The translations under genes were made by a program, and so were the position numbers. From assembly GCA_946408345.1 (NCBI GenBank), contig CAMJRR010000022.1, positions 1-40,942 of the forward strand: DNA of 40,942 nucleotides, written 5' to 3'. This document shows, one piece after another, positions 6,807 to 16,000 of this stretch; positions within the stretch are counted from its first letter, which is position 1, and every line of letters starts with the position of its first letter. The stretch is from an uncultured Bacteroidales bacterium. GTDB lineage: Bacteria; Bacteroidota; Bacteroidia; Bacteroidales; F082. The notes under the pieces are model-generated. The model saw nothing but the letters and a program-made list of their open reading frames with translations. It had not been told where the DNA came from and did no database searches.

Positions 6807-8141
6807 TCACGCATAACGATACCGCTCCTTGTGCTTTTTGAGCATCGCAACGGACAACGCCAACGACAGCACCTCGGCGCAGATGATGGCGAACCAGATG
6901 CCATCAACACCGAACAGGGCTGGCAGGATAAACACCGCAGCAGTTTCAAACACCAACGTTCGCACCGTGGAGATGATAGCCGAGACTTTGCCGTTGTTCA
7001 AGGCGGTGAAGAACGAGGAGGCGTAGAAGTTGAAACCTACCAAGAGATAGGAGAGACCGTAAATGCGAAACGCTTTGCAGGTAAGGGCGTAAAGTTCCGC
7101 ATCATAACCCACGAAGATCTTGGTAAGCGGCGCGACGGTCAGTTCCAACAGCAGGGTCAGCACCAAACCCATCACGGCGATGAGCTTCAAGCTGCGCTGG
7201 AACACGTTCTTCAGCTCGGCGTGGTTTTGCGCCCCATAGTTGTAGCTCACGATGGGTGCCGTGCCTTCGGCATAGCCAAAAAAGACCCCGAAAAAGATAA
7301 ATTGCACATACATGATGACACCGTATGCCGCCACGCCGTTTTCGCCGATATATTTCATCAACTGATAGTTGTAGCATATTGAGAGGATGCTGCCCGAGAT
7401 GCTGGCAAAGAACTCGCTCATGCCGTTGGTGACTGACCGCCCCAAGGCCTTTCCGTCGAAGACCGGGCGAACGAAATGCAGCAGCGACTTGTTGGGCAGG
7501 ATGAAGAAAAGGAAAGGCATCAAGCCGCCCACCGCCGAAGCGATGAAAGTGGCCCATGCCGCTCCGCGCAAGCCCATGTCGAATACCACGATGAGGAGAT
7601 AGTCCAAAAGGATGTTGAGCAGGCCTGAAACCACGGTGAACACCAATCCCAACTGTGGTCGCTCAGCAGTCACCAGAAAGCCTTGGAACATGCTCTGAAG
7701 GATAAAGAAAGGCAAGGCCATCAAGAGGATACGGCCGTAAAGCACACAACTGTCCATCATGCTGGCATCGGCACCGAGGAGGATGGCGATGCGCTCCAAA
7801 AACGTCAGGCCTATTCCGCCGAAGATGACACCTGACACGAAACTGGCCACGACAAGCATAGAGAAGATGCTGTTGGCTTTGCCTCGGTCGCCCTCGCCAA
7901 GGGTCTTGGCCACCAAAGCGCTTCCACCCGTGCCCAACACCGAGCCTACCACGCCAATCAGGAACAGGAACGGCATCATTAGGTTGACGGCGGCGAAAGG
8001 CGTTTTACCCACAAAGTTGGACACGAACACACCGTCAACCACACTATAGACGGAGGTGAAGATCATCATGGCGATGGTGGGCAGCGTGAAGCGCAGCAGC
8101 TTGCGGTAGCCGAAATGGTCGGAGAGGGTGATGGTGGACAT
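6807..8141 (-). CDS. MATE-family multidrug/sodium antiporter
   Basis: A 444-residue, 12-helix inner-membrane transporter. The N-terminal half has the MatE pattern (TLPTIAMMIFTSVYSVVDGVF, then GKTPFAAVNLMMPFLFLIG and LGTGGSALVAKTLGEGD). The second half repeats it (ISGSILSICYNYQLM, GTAPIVSYNYGAQN). Members expel cationic drugs or metabolites in exchange for sodium or protons; the substrate is unknown. The ATG at 8141 (MSTITLSDHFGYRKL) is chosen because the -7 box lies at 8162-8169. The longer open frame to 8282 crosses that promoter and the hairpin repeat. It appears monocistronic. Confidence 0.9.
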   Translation of the reverse strand: MSTITLSDHFGYRKLLRFTLPTIAMMIFTSVYSVVDGVFVSNFVGKTPFAAVNLMMPFLFLIGVVGSVLGTGGSALVAKTLGEGDRGKANSIFSMLVVASFVSGVIFGGIGLTFLERIAILLGADASMMDSCVLYGRILLMALPFFILQSMFQGFLVTAERPQLGLVFTVVSGLLNILLDYLLIVVFDMGLRGAAWATFIASAVGGLMPFLFFILPNKSLLHFVRPVFDGKALGRSVTNGMSEFFASISGSILSICYNYQLMKYIGENGVAAYGVIMYVQFIFFGVFFGYAEGTAPIVSYNYGAQNHAELKNVFQRSLKLIAVMGLVLTLLLELTVAPLTKIFVGYDAELYALTCKAFRIYGLSYLLVGFNFYASSFFTALNNGKVSAIISTVRTLVFETAAVFILPALFGVDGIWFAIICAEVLSLALSVAMLKKHKERYRYA

Positions 8142-8161
8142 GGTGGTTTTATTAGGGGTCG

Positions 8162-8169
8162 CAAAAATA
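8162..8169 (-). promoter_or_regulatory. -7 element (TATTTTTG) for the MATE gene
   Basis: CAAAAATA on the plus strand, 20 bp upstream of the ATG at 8141. The hairpin repeat R4 starts 5 bp further upstream. Confidence 0.75.
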
Positions 8170-8174
8170 CAAAA

Positions 8175-8210
8175 AAGCCGCAATCCAAGACTTCGCCTAA
8201 ATTGCGGATT
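8175..8210. repeat. REP-like hairpin repeat, copy R4
   Basis: Arms AAGCCGCAA and TTGCGGATT, centre TCCAAGACTTCGCCTAAA. It lies between the MATE -7 box and the 3' end of the decayed toxin-antitoxin copy, the same side of the module as R2 relative to the intact copy. Confidence 0.85.
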
Positions 8211-8224
8211 GTTTTGCGCAAAAT

Positions 8225-8394
8225 ACCTGTTCAGTATGTAGTCAGCAACGACGGCAAAACTTGTCGGCAAAAACACAATCATATCTTGCTTTTGACGGCA
8301 GCCATTAGTTCTTGTCCAAATTGTTCCAAAGAGATGTATTTCTTTGGCTGGTCCATATTGCGCATGTCGCGTTCAATGGAGCCCGGCCAATAGT
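8225..8394 (-). pseudogene. Decayed second copy of the RelE/ParE-type toxin-antitoxin module
   Basis: Minus-strand codons at 8279-8392 encode SIERDMRNMDQPKKYISLEQ and FGQELMAAVKSKI, nearly identical to the C-terminal half of the antitoxin at 4926-5135. The N-terminal half is missing, replaced beyond 8394 by the 3' end of the next gene. After the antitoxin stop the toxin start (ATGA) is joined almost directly to the last ~50 bp of the toxin gene: ACATACTGA is followed by the same flank, with TTCAGTATGTA on the plus strand in both copies. Roughly 250 bp of toxin is deleted, apparently between short ATGA/TTG-like matches. No functional toxin or antitoxin is expected. Confidence 0.85.
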
Positions 8395-8426
8395 TTAACG
8401 AGATATTTGGATTGTTGAAGAAAACT

Positions 8427-10145
8427 CTATTTGCCATATACATACCGTAACATGAAATTACGATAGGATCCATTGTAGCGATTTTTCGCCCTTTCCAATG
8501 GCCTGTTTTTTGAAACGAAATCAGCCAACAAATTTTCTATCGCTTGCGATACAGATGGGAGGAACTCTATAGAGTTATATTCTTTCTCATAATAATAACC
8601 CAGTTTGCAATAATTGACCATCTCTTTTCCTATCAGTGTGTTAGAGGATTCTTTAAGACTTTGAGCATCTCCAATTTTAGAAAGGAAATCGCCAAATTTA
8701 GTGTTCACAATTTCCACAAGTTTTTCTTCGTCAAAGCCATTCTCATTAATGAAAAAGTCTATGAACTCTTGGTTGGAATCAAACAAGCATTTGTATTCAA
8801 CAAATTTTGTGCTGACAAATTGCTCCAAAAGTGGCATGATTTCAGAAATGGCTAAACAACGACTATTAAATTCTGTTTTACTAGTCAGGAAAGGTACTTC
8901 CTTGAAATTGTTCTTTTGAGTGTTTCTATAATAATCATATATCAGACTTAAACCAAAATCACGATTCTTATACGTTTTATTCACATAATAAACGAATTCG
9001 TTCCATGGATTATGATCTTTCGAATCGGTCTTGATTCTACGACACAAATCACGGATCGTCTCAATTTTTTTCTGTTTTTGAGACTCCATCGAATTAATGG
9101 AATCCGTCAATAATGACATTTCTGTCATATACTGATTGTAGTCGAAAACATATTCAGACATTACACTATTCAAGTCTGAATTGTCGCATTTTAAGTCGTC
9201 ATAAGAAACCTTAATAGACTCGTTTGACTCAAAGTCTCCTTTGAAATAGTAATTGTACAATCTTCCTTGATAACGATATTGGAATAGCAGCGAATTAGTG
9301 TTCAAATAACCTTGATAACGATAGAGATTCAATGGAATGATTGTCCCAATTTCCATATTTCCAAGAATCTTGGCTTCTTCAATTGGCATGTGGGCAGTCA
9401 TTACAACAGGTGCTTGCTCTCTGTCATCTTTTTCGTTGATTTTGTGGAAAACCCTCAAAGAGTAAGTCTCACTGTCGGCATCATAGCCAAGTCCCTTTTC
9501 ATCAAAGTTGTGAAAAAACTGACTTATACAATGCCAAGAACAAATGGAATCATATTTTTCCATTGCCTGACTTTGCAACCGTGAAAGGTATTCTTCTCTC
9601 TTCTCATATTCGCCCTTTTTCGCCCACGAAATAAAAGCAGATTTGATATTTCGGTTTAAAGTCTCTACTCCAGAGTTCCTTTCTTTTTCACGAGCATCGT
9701 CTACGGAAGTTCGCTTTTTTTCAACTTGTGCTCTTTGTGGAAAGTACCATTTTGCAATGGATTTAAACTCATTCATTACTTGATATTCGTAATATGTTTC
9801 TGGCTCTGTCAAAGATGATACTCCAAAAAGAGTGGTCATGAAGTTTTCGTGAGCAAGCATCAAATCATATTCATTATCAGAATTTTCAATAGCTTTTGCA
9901 TAAGTTAATCCTAATGTCATCTGGTCATAAGGCGACAGAGATTCCATTACCTTAACTATTTTTTCCATCGCTTCAGTTGCCAAGTCACAACGCGATTTCT
10001 CATAAGGTGTAAAATCGTTGTAATCATATAAACCTTGTTGCGCTTTTACATTAAGCGTACTTGCAAGTAATCCAATCATAATAAACATGATGGATAGTTT
10101 CATTGAGCCTATCAAAGGTTTTTTAATTGTAGTTAAAGTATTCAT
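8427..10145 (-). CDS. Exported protein of unknown function
   Basis: A 572-residue protein that I do not recognise. It starts with a signal peptide (hydrophobic MFIMIGLLASTLNVKA followed by QQG); translation may begin at 10145 or at the internal Met at 10103, just before the hydrophobic core. The mature part is soluble-looking, rich in E, K, N, Y and S, with several long helical stretches (for example EKIVKVMESLSPYDQMT and LTDSINSMESQKQKK) and no transmembrane segment. The region is AT-rich compared with the neighbouring efflux genes. It follows a 94-aa ORF by 19 bp and is probably co-transcribed with it. The 3' end runs up to the decayed toxin-antitoxin copy. Confidence 0.7.
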   Translation of the reverse strand: MNTLTTIKKPLIGSMKLSIMFIMIGLLASTLNVKAQQGLYDYNDFTPYEKSRCDLATEAMEKIVKVMESLSPYDQMTLGLTYAKAIENSDNEYDLMLAHENFMTTLFGVSSLTEPETYYEYQVMNEFKSIAKWYFPQRAQVEKKRTSVDDAREKERNSGVETLNRNIKSAFISWAKKGEYEKREEYLSRLQSQAMEKYDSICSWHCISQFFHNFDEKGLGYDADSETYSLRVFHKINEKDDREQAPVVMTAHMPIEEAKILGNMEIGTIIPLNLYRYQGYLNTNSLLFQYRYQGRLYNYYFKGDFESNESIKVSYDDLKCDNSDLNSVMSEYVFDYNQYMTEMSLLTDSINSMESQKQKKIETIRDLCRRIKTDSKDHNPWNEFVYYVNKTYKNRDFGLSLIYDYYRNTQKNNFKEVPFLTSKTEFNSRCLAISEIMPLLEQFVSTKFVEYKCLFDSNQEFIDFFINENGFDEEKLVEIVNTKFGDFLSKIGDAQSLKESSNTLIGKEMVNYCKLGYYYEKEYNSIEFLPSVSQAIENLLADFVSKNRPLERAKNRYNGSYRNFMLRYVYGK

Positions 10146-10164
10146 TATTATGTAGAATTAAAGA

Positions 10165-10449
10165 TTACCAAGTTGATATTTCCAAATACAAGTCAACTAA
10201 TTGGGTCGCTCTTATTTCATATTGTGCGGAAGTTTTTGGCAAACCGAATTGTTGTACACTTGAGTCAGTTGCATCCCAAAACGACGGAGCAGAATCTTCA
10301 ACTTTTCTACCATGTAATTTATTCACAATCAAGTCGAGAATTTTGCTTCCAAGCCCTGTTTTTCCATCATTTGGTGTCTCAACAGCAACTCTGTTTTTGC
10401 GAAGCCATAGTATAATTTCATCGGCTCCAATTCTAATTGTTCTTTCCAT
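10165..10449 (-). CDS. Small protein of unknown function
   Basis: A 94-residue protein with a basic N-terminal segment (ADEIILWLRKNRVAVETP), a GLGSKILDLIVNKLHGRK helix and a C-terminal part QYEIRATQLVDLYLEIS. It has no signal peptide, transmembrane helix or cysteine pair. It lies 19 bp upstream of the exported 572-aa protein on the same strand, so the two are likely an operon. No clear -7 box was found upstream; the 400 bp beyond is taken up by a large inverted repeat. A remote transcription-factor-like role cannot be tested from the sequence. Confidence 0.55.
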   Translation of the reverse strand: MERTIRIGADEIILWLRKNRVAVETPNDGKTGLGSKILDLIVNKLHGRKVEDSAPSFWDATDSSVQQFGLPKTSAQYEIRATQLVDLYLEISTW

Positions 10450-10573
10450 GATTAAATCCCTATTTGTGTGTCGGGCACAACTTTTAGTTTGCCTACTCTA
10501 TAATGCAGTTTTCGGCTTCCCTGTTATTATTGTGTTAGAAGCATTCTGCCATTATTCAACAAAAAAAGCGCGG

Positions 10574-10729
10574 AACGTTTTCTTATCCACGCTCTGAGGC
10601 TCTGCAATGCCTGTAAAAGTTGATAAGTCCACGCCCGCGCTAACGCACGAGCGTTCGCAGACTTATTCGTAACTTTTACTCAATGGAATTTGCAGATTTC
10701 AGAGCAGTGCCGAATAAATAGCAAACGTT
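10574..10729. repeat. Large nested inverted repeat (~156 bp)
   Basis: Successive pairs from outside in: AACGTTT (10574) with AAACGTT (10723), GCTCTGA (10591) with TCAGAGC (10699), CTGCAA (10602) with TTGCAG (10690), GTAAAAGTT (10613) with AACTTTTAC (10671), ATAAGTC (10623) with GACTTAT (10660), AACGC (10642) with GCGTT (10651). Short mismatched bulges separate them. It occupies most of the 410-bp gap between the leftward 94-aa gene and KilA-N. No gene is seen within. The DNA or RNA could fold into one long interrupted hairpin. Confidence 0.8.
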
Positions 10730-10759
10730 ATGATTTTTAATATGTTAGTTTAACTATTT

Positions 10760-10800
10760 TTCTTTGTTTGTTTTGTTTTTATTGTTTTGATATTCGATTA
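10760..10800. repeat. 41-bp repeat shared with 784-824
   Basis: 93% identical to the segment downstream of the PIN toxin remnant. Here it lies 59 bp downstream of the KilA-N stop and next to the large inverted repeat. Confidence 0.8.
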
Positions 10801-10858
10801 ATATGTCTTTTCCGTTTATCAAGGGCAAAGATAGTCTTTTTCTTATATCATAAAGCTT

Positions 10859-11662
10859 TTACTTCAAAAGCTTTTTGCTTTCCACTTCTTCCAAAACACT
10901 CATTTGCTGAATGGCAATCTGATTGAGTTTGACAAGTCTTTCTCTTTGGGGAATTCCTTCATTGATGAAAACAGCATTGAGATTTTCCATGTTCGACAAA
11001 CAAATGAGCTGGTTGATAGAGGCATAATCGCGAATGTTGCCTTTCAGGTCAGGGTTTAATTCACGCCACTCCTTGGCTGTCATTCCGAATAATGCCACGT
11101 TTAACACGTCTGCTTCGTTGGCATAAATAATGGATTGTTGCGCAGGGGTCAATTCCATAGGAATCAAATTCTGCTTGATGGCATCCGTGTGAATGTGATA
11201 GTTGATTTTCGAGAGTTCGCGCTTTGCCGACCAACCAAGCTGTTTCTGCTCTTCTTCTTTAAGCCGTTGGAATTCTCTCAAAAGGTATAGCTTGAATTGA
11301 GGCGAAACCCATGAGGCAAATTCAAACGCAAGATCCTTGTGGGCGTATGTTCCACCATACCTACCTGCTTTTGCGATAATGCCGATGGCATTGGTTTTTT
11401 CAATCCATTGCTTTACTGACAGGATGAAACGATTAAGTCCAGCCATGTTTTTAATTCCCTCGAATTCGGGGGAATTAAAATTCGGATTGTACATTCCTTC
11501 CCAAATGCCAAGAAACTCGATGGTGTTCTTGTTTCGCAGCCATTTTTCAATCAGAGCCAACCCATTGTCAATGTTTCTTACCATATCTGTCAAAGAGATG
11601 TAATCTTTCTCATTGATTTCCAATATGGTAATTTCCGCATTATCAACTACTATTTTTGCCAT
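10859..11662 (-). CDS. KilA-N domain protein
   Basis: A 267-residue protein. The KilA-N DNA-binding domain covers roughly residues 15-130: YISLTDMVRNIDNG, LIEKWLRNKNTIEFLGIWE, then GIIAKAGRYGGTYAHKDLAF and EFASWVSPQFKLYLLREFQR. A charged C-terminal region follows (KRELSKINYHIHTDAIKQN and beyond). KilA-N proteins were first known from phages and large DNA viruses. Stand-alone versions are common in Bacteroidales chromosomes and may be prophage-derived regulators. The start is ATG at 11662, with a -7 box at 11686. No other phage genes adjoin it. Confidence 0.9.
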   Translation of the reverse strand: MAKIVVDNAEITILEINEKDYISLTDMVRNIDNGLALIEKWLRNKNTIEFLGIWEGMYNPNFNSPEFEGIKNMAGLNRFILSVKQWIEKTNAIGIIAKAGRYGGTYAHKDLAFEFASWVSPQFKLYLLREFQRLKEEEQKQLGWSAKRELSKINYHIHTDAIKQNLIPMELTPAQQSIIYANEADVLNVALFGMTAKEWRELNPDLKGNIRDYASINQLICLSNMENLNAVFINEGIPQRERLVKLNQIAIQQMSVLEEVESKKLLK

Positions 11663-11685
11663 GTCTAAAATAGATTATCAATTCG

Positions 11686-11693
11686 CAAAAATA
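11686..11693 (-). promoter_or_regulatory. -7 element (TATTTTTG) for the KilA-N gene
   Basis: CAAAAATA on the plus strand, 24 bp upstream of the ATG at 11662. Confidence 0.7.
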
Positions 11694-11730
11694 CTCATTT
11701 TTTGCAAACAATTCATAGGGGTGTGGAAAA

Positions 11731-13002
11731 TCACTCTATCCCCCCGCAAACTGCCTTAAAAAGATTAATTCTGCTCTGCTGACCCTCCAACCAGTCTGCG
11801 ATCTGTTGCAGTTGGGCGTCGAGCCAGGCACTCTGGGCGATGAGTACTTCCAAATAGCTGGTGTTGGCATACTGCATGGTCAAGCGGCTGTTCTCGTAGG
11901 CTCGTTGGGCGGCTTCCAGCTGCTTGGTGCGTGCTTCCTCGCGGGTGCTACAGGCTCGGCAGTCGGCCAGTGCATCACGCACCTCAGCACCTGCCACGAG
12001 CAAGGCCTTCTCGAAGGCTATCTGCGCCTGCTCCTGTTGGGATTGTGCCACTTTTAGGTTGGCTTTCAGACGCCCTTGGGCGAACAAGGGCTGCGTCAGC
12101 GAGCAGATGGCATTGAGCAGTATCTGATAGGGATTGATGGTCACGCCGTTGTTGGTCCATCCGGCACTCCCGTTGATGCTTAAGGTGGGGTAGAACTCCG
12201 ACCGGGCCACCTTCACATTGCTGAAAGATGCTCTCAAATGTTGTTCCGCCGCCAGCACATCGGGACGGGAGGCCAAGGCTTCCAAGGGGATAGCACGCTC
12301 CGTGTCAATGACAATGCCTTTCACTTCTTCCCATGAAGCTCGCGCTATGGTATCAGGTTGACGGTTGAGCAATAAACAAAGTGCGGTTTCCGCTTTCCGA
12401 ATCTGCGCTTCGAGCATGGGCAAAGTGGTCAGCGCGCCTTGATAGGACGCCTCCGCCTGACTGACGGCAGCTTCGTTCTGCTGCCCGACTTCCTTCATCG
12501 CCCGAAGCACCCGCAGGTTCTCCGCCTGAATGCGGATGCCCTCTTGCGTAATGGCATACTGCTTATCAAGCATCACCAGAGTGTAGTAGGCATTGGCCAC
12601 CTCGGCAATGAGTTGAATTTGTGCGTATTTCAGCTGTGCCGAGTCTTTCTCCAACTCCGCTAAGGCCATCTCTTTCTGATGGTGCCGCTTGCCTCCGAAG
12701 CTCAGTTCCCAACTCATCGTCAGTGGTAGCTCGTAGGTGTAGTTCGCGGCCTCGTTTCGCGCTTTTGAGACTGTGCCTGAAGGCGCCAACGAAAACGCGG
12801 GCAGGTAACTCAACCTTGCCTGTTTCAGCATTGCCGCCGACTGCTCCAAAGACAGTTGCGCCGTTCGCAGGTCGGTATTGTTTTCCAAGGCCTCGCTGAT
12901 ATAGCTTTGCAGCAGCGGGTCAGTAAAAGTCTGTTGCCATGATTGTGCAGCCAGCATCTTTGCCCCGAGGGCTATAATGAATAATAAGACAACCCTTTTC
13001 AT
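11731..13002 (-). CDS. TolC-like outer membrane efflux protein
   Basis: A 423-residue outer-membrane channel of the TolC/OEP family and last gene of the GNAT-MFP-RND-TolC operon. Residues 1-19 are a signal peptide (VLLFIIALGAKMLAAQ). There is no lipobox cysteine, unlike many NodT-type members. Two long helical repeats are visible, with LRTAQLSLEQSAAMLKQARL and LPAFSLAPSG in the first, and RPDVLAAEQHLRASFSNVKV and SEFYPTLSINGSAG in the second. The ATG at 13002 overlaps the stop of the RND gene (ATGA), which sets the start; the longer open frame to 13125 lies inside the RND gene. Forms the exit duct of the tripartite pump. Confidence 0.9.
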   Translation of the reverse strand: MKRVVLLFIIALGAKMLAAQSWQQTFTDPLLQSYISEALENNTDLRTAQLSLEQSAAMLKQARLSYLPAFSLAPSGTVSKARNEAANYTYELPLTMSWELSFGGKRHHQKEMALAELEKDSAQLKYAQIQLIAEVANAYYTLVMLDKQYAITQEGIRIQAENLRVLRAMKEVGQQNEAAVSQAEASYQGALTTLPMLEAQIRKAETALCLLLNRQPDTIARASWEEVKGIVIDTERAIPLEALASRPDVLAAEQHLRASFSNVKVARSEFYPTLSINGSAGWTNNGVTINPYQILLNAICSLTQPLFAQGRLKANLKVAQSQQEQAQIAFEKALLVAGAEVRDALADCRACSTREEARTKQLEAAQRAYENSRLTMQYANTSYLEVLIAQSAWLDAQLQQIADWLEGQQSRINLFKAVCGGIE

Positions 13003-16000
13003 GACAATTCCTCCTTCTTTCCCATTGGCTTGAACCGTTCCTGAATCTTCTGGAAAATCGCAAACAACCCAGGCACGGTGAGCAGCAGCCCCAAGGTGCC
13101 GAACAACATGCCGCCTACGAGACACACACCGATGGTACGGCTGCCGTTGGCTCCCACGCCGCTGGCGAACATCAAGGGCAACATGCCGAAAATCATGGTG
13201 AGCGAGGTCATCAGCACGGGACGCAGACGCATCTTCGCACTGACGAAAGCCGAATCGGAGATGGACAGACCCTCACGACGGTTTTGTGAAGCATACTCGG
13301 TGAGGAGGATAGCGGTTTTGGCCAGCAAACCCATCAGCATGATGATGCCCACCTGGAAATAGATATTGTTTTCCACCCCAAAGAGCTTGGCGAAGAGCAG
13401 ACTGCCCACCATGCCGAAAGGCACAGCCAGCATCACGGCCAAGGGGATGAAGAGGCTCTCATAGAGGGCCACCATCACCAAATAAACGAACACCAGGCAG
13501 ATGATGAAGATGATGATGACGCGGTTGCCCTGCTGGCTCTCCTCGCGAGTGATGCCGTCAAACTCGATGCTGTAGCCTACGGGAAGCTCCTGAGCGGCCA
13601 GTTTTTGGATGGCACTGATAGCCTTTCCGGTGCTGCTGCCTGGAGCCACATTGCCCGACACACCGATGCTACTGAACATGTTGAAGCTGCTCAGCGACTG
13701 CGGCATGTACTCCTTGGTGAGCGTGACAAACTGGCTGATGGGCAGCATCGCTCCCGAATCGGAACGGACAAACAGGTTGTCCAACGACTCGGGCGTGGTG
13801 CGGTCGGAAGGACGCAGCTGCAAGCTGACCTGATACACCTTGTTGTATTTGTTGAAGTTGGAGATGTAGTCGCCGCCCAAGTAGGCACCCAACTCGTTGA
13901 GCACCGTGACCGGCGAGATGCCCGCCCGCTTGCAATGCGACACGTCCACATCCACCTTGTATTGCGGATAGTTGACATCGTAGTTCGAATAAATCTCGCC
14001 GATTTCAGGCCGTTCGGTCAGTTTCTCCACAAAGCGGTCGGTGATGGTCTTCAAGGTGCGGATGTCGGTGCCGTTGCGGTCTTGCACGGAGAACTCGAAG
14101 CCGCCGCCACCGCCATAGCCTTCAATCATGCCGGGTTCCATCACAAAAGCCTGCGCCTCGCGCTCTTGGGCCATTATCTCGCTGATTTGTTCCATCACGG
14201 CGGTGGAGGTGTTGTTGCGCCCACGGCGTTGTTTCCAAGGCTTAAGTTGCACGAAAATGGAGGCACCGTTGCTGCCTGCACCTACGCCAACCACGCCGCC
14301 CACTGACTCAACGGCAGGCAACTGCTGTATCTGCTCACAGGCGCGGTCCATGATGCCACGGGTCTTCTCCATGGTGTAGCCGGAAGGCGCGGTGATGTCA
14401 ACGAAGAGCGTCCCCACATCCTCGTTGGGCACAAAACCTGTGGGGATGACCTTGAATAACAGTACCACGAGGGCCAATGCCGCTACCACGCTGAGGGCCA
14501 CCAACTTCTTCCGTTTGATAAGGTGCTTCAGTACATTCAAATAATGTCCTAATAAAGCCTGAAATGCAGTGTTGTAGGCTCTCGTGACTTTTTTAGTGAA
14601 GGAGCCTTCGCTTCCCGAAGGTTTCAGTAGCAGTGCGCATAGGGCAGGAGCAAGGGTCAAAGCATTGATGAAAGAGATGCCTACGGCCACCGCCATCGAT
14701 AAGCCGAACTGTTTGAAGAAGATGCCAGTTGTGCCGCCCATGAATGACACGGGGATAAAAATGACCATGAACACCAAAGTAGTGGTGAATAAGGTCACAG
14801 ACAGTCCTTTCATGGCATCGATGGCGGCTTTGTAGGCCGATTGGTAACCTGCATCGAAGTTGGCTTTTACGGCCTCCACCACTACGATGGAGTCGTCAAC
14901 CACGGTACCGATGACCAACACCAAGGCAAAGAGCGTCAGCAGGTTGACGGAGAAGCCCGCGACCTTCATGAAGGCAAAGGTGCCGATGAGCGACACGAGA
15001 ATGCCAAGTGCAGGTATCAAAGTGGCGCGGAAGTCCTGCAAGAAGAGGAACACGACCACCAGCACCAACACCATGGCAATCAGCAAGGTGATGATGACCT
15101 CGCGGATGGAGGCAAACAGGAAGTCGTTGGTGTTGTCGAAGGTGACAATCTTGACGTCCTTGGGTAGTTTTTGGTTCAACTCATCAAGCAGTTTGTCGAT
15201 GGCGAGGTTGATTTTGGTGGCGTTGGAGCCTGCCACCTGATGCACGGAGCCCATCACGCCCGGATGACCGTTGATTCTGTTGGTGAAGTCGTAGTCCGAT
15301 TGTCCCAACTCAATGTCGGCCACATCTTTGAGATGCAGTTCCTCTCCCGTTGGGAGAGAGGCGATCACGAGGTTCTCAAACTCTGAGACTTCCGTTTTAC
15401 GTCCCGTATAGCGCAAGACATATTGGAACACATTTTCGGAATTCTGGCCCAATGCGCCCACTGAAGCCTCTATATTCTGTTCGGCCAGCACAGTGCTGAT
15501 GTCGCTGGGCATCAGCTTATAGCGGGCCATCACATCGGGCTTGAGCCAGATGCGTAGGGCGTATTGCGAGCCCCACACTTCCACCTTGCCCACACCCTTG
15601 ATACGGAGGATGGCGGGACGCAGGTTGTTGTAAAAATAATTGCTCAAGAAGTTCTCATCGTAGGTGCCGTTGGGACTTTCCAGGGCGATGATGCGGAGCT
15701 GCCCCGGCTGCTGCTTCTCGGTGGAAACACCGATTTGCAGCACCTCGGCGGGCAGTTGCGCTTGTGCCTGGATGACACGGTTCTGCACGTTGACGGCGGC
15801 CAAATCGGCATTGGCGCCCTGCTCGAAGAATATGGTGATGCTGCCTGAGCCGTTGCTCGCCGATGACTTCATGTAGGTCATTCCGTCCACACCGTTAATG
15901 GCTTCTTCCAAGGGCGTCACCACGCTTTTCAGCACCGTCTCGGCACTCGCACCCGGATAGCTAGCCCATACGTTGATGGCGGGCGGTGCAATGTCGGGAT

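Noticed and set aside
10574..10729. Integron attC site
   Set aside because: Long imperfect inverted repeat, but the ends do not match the RYYYAAC and GTTRRRY core-site rules, and no integron integrase or cassette array is visible.
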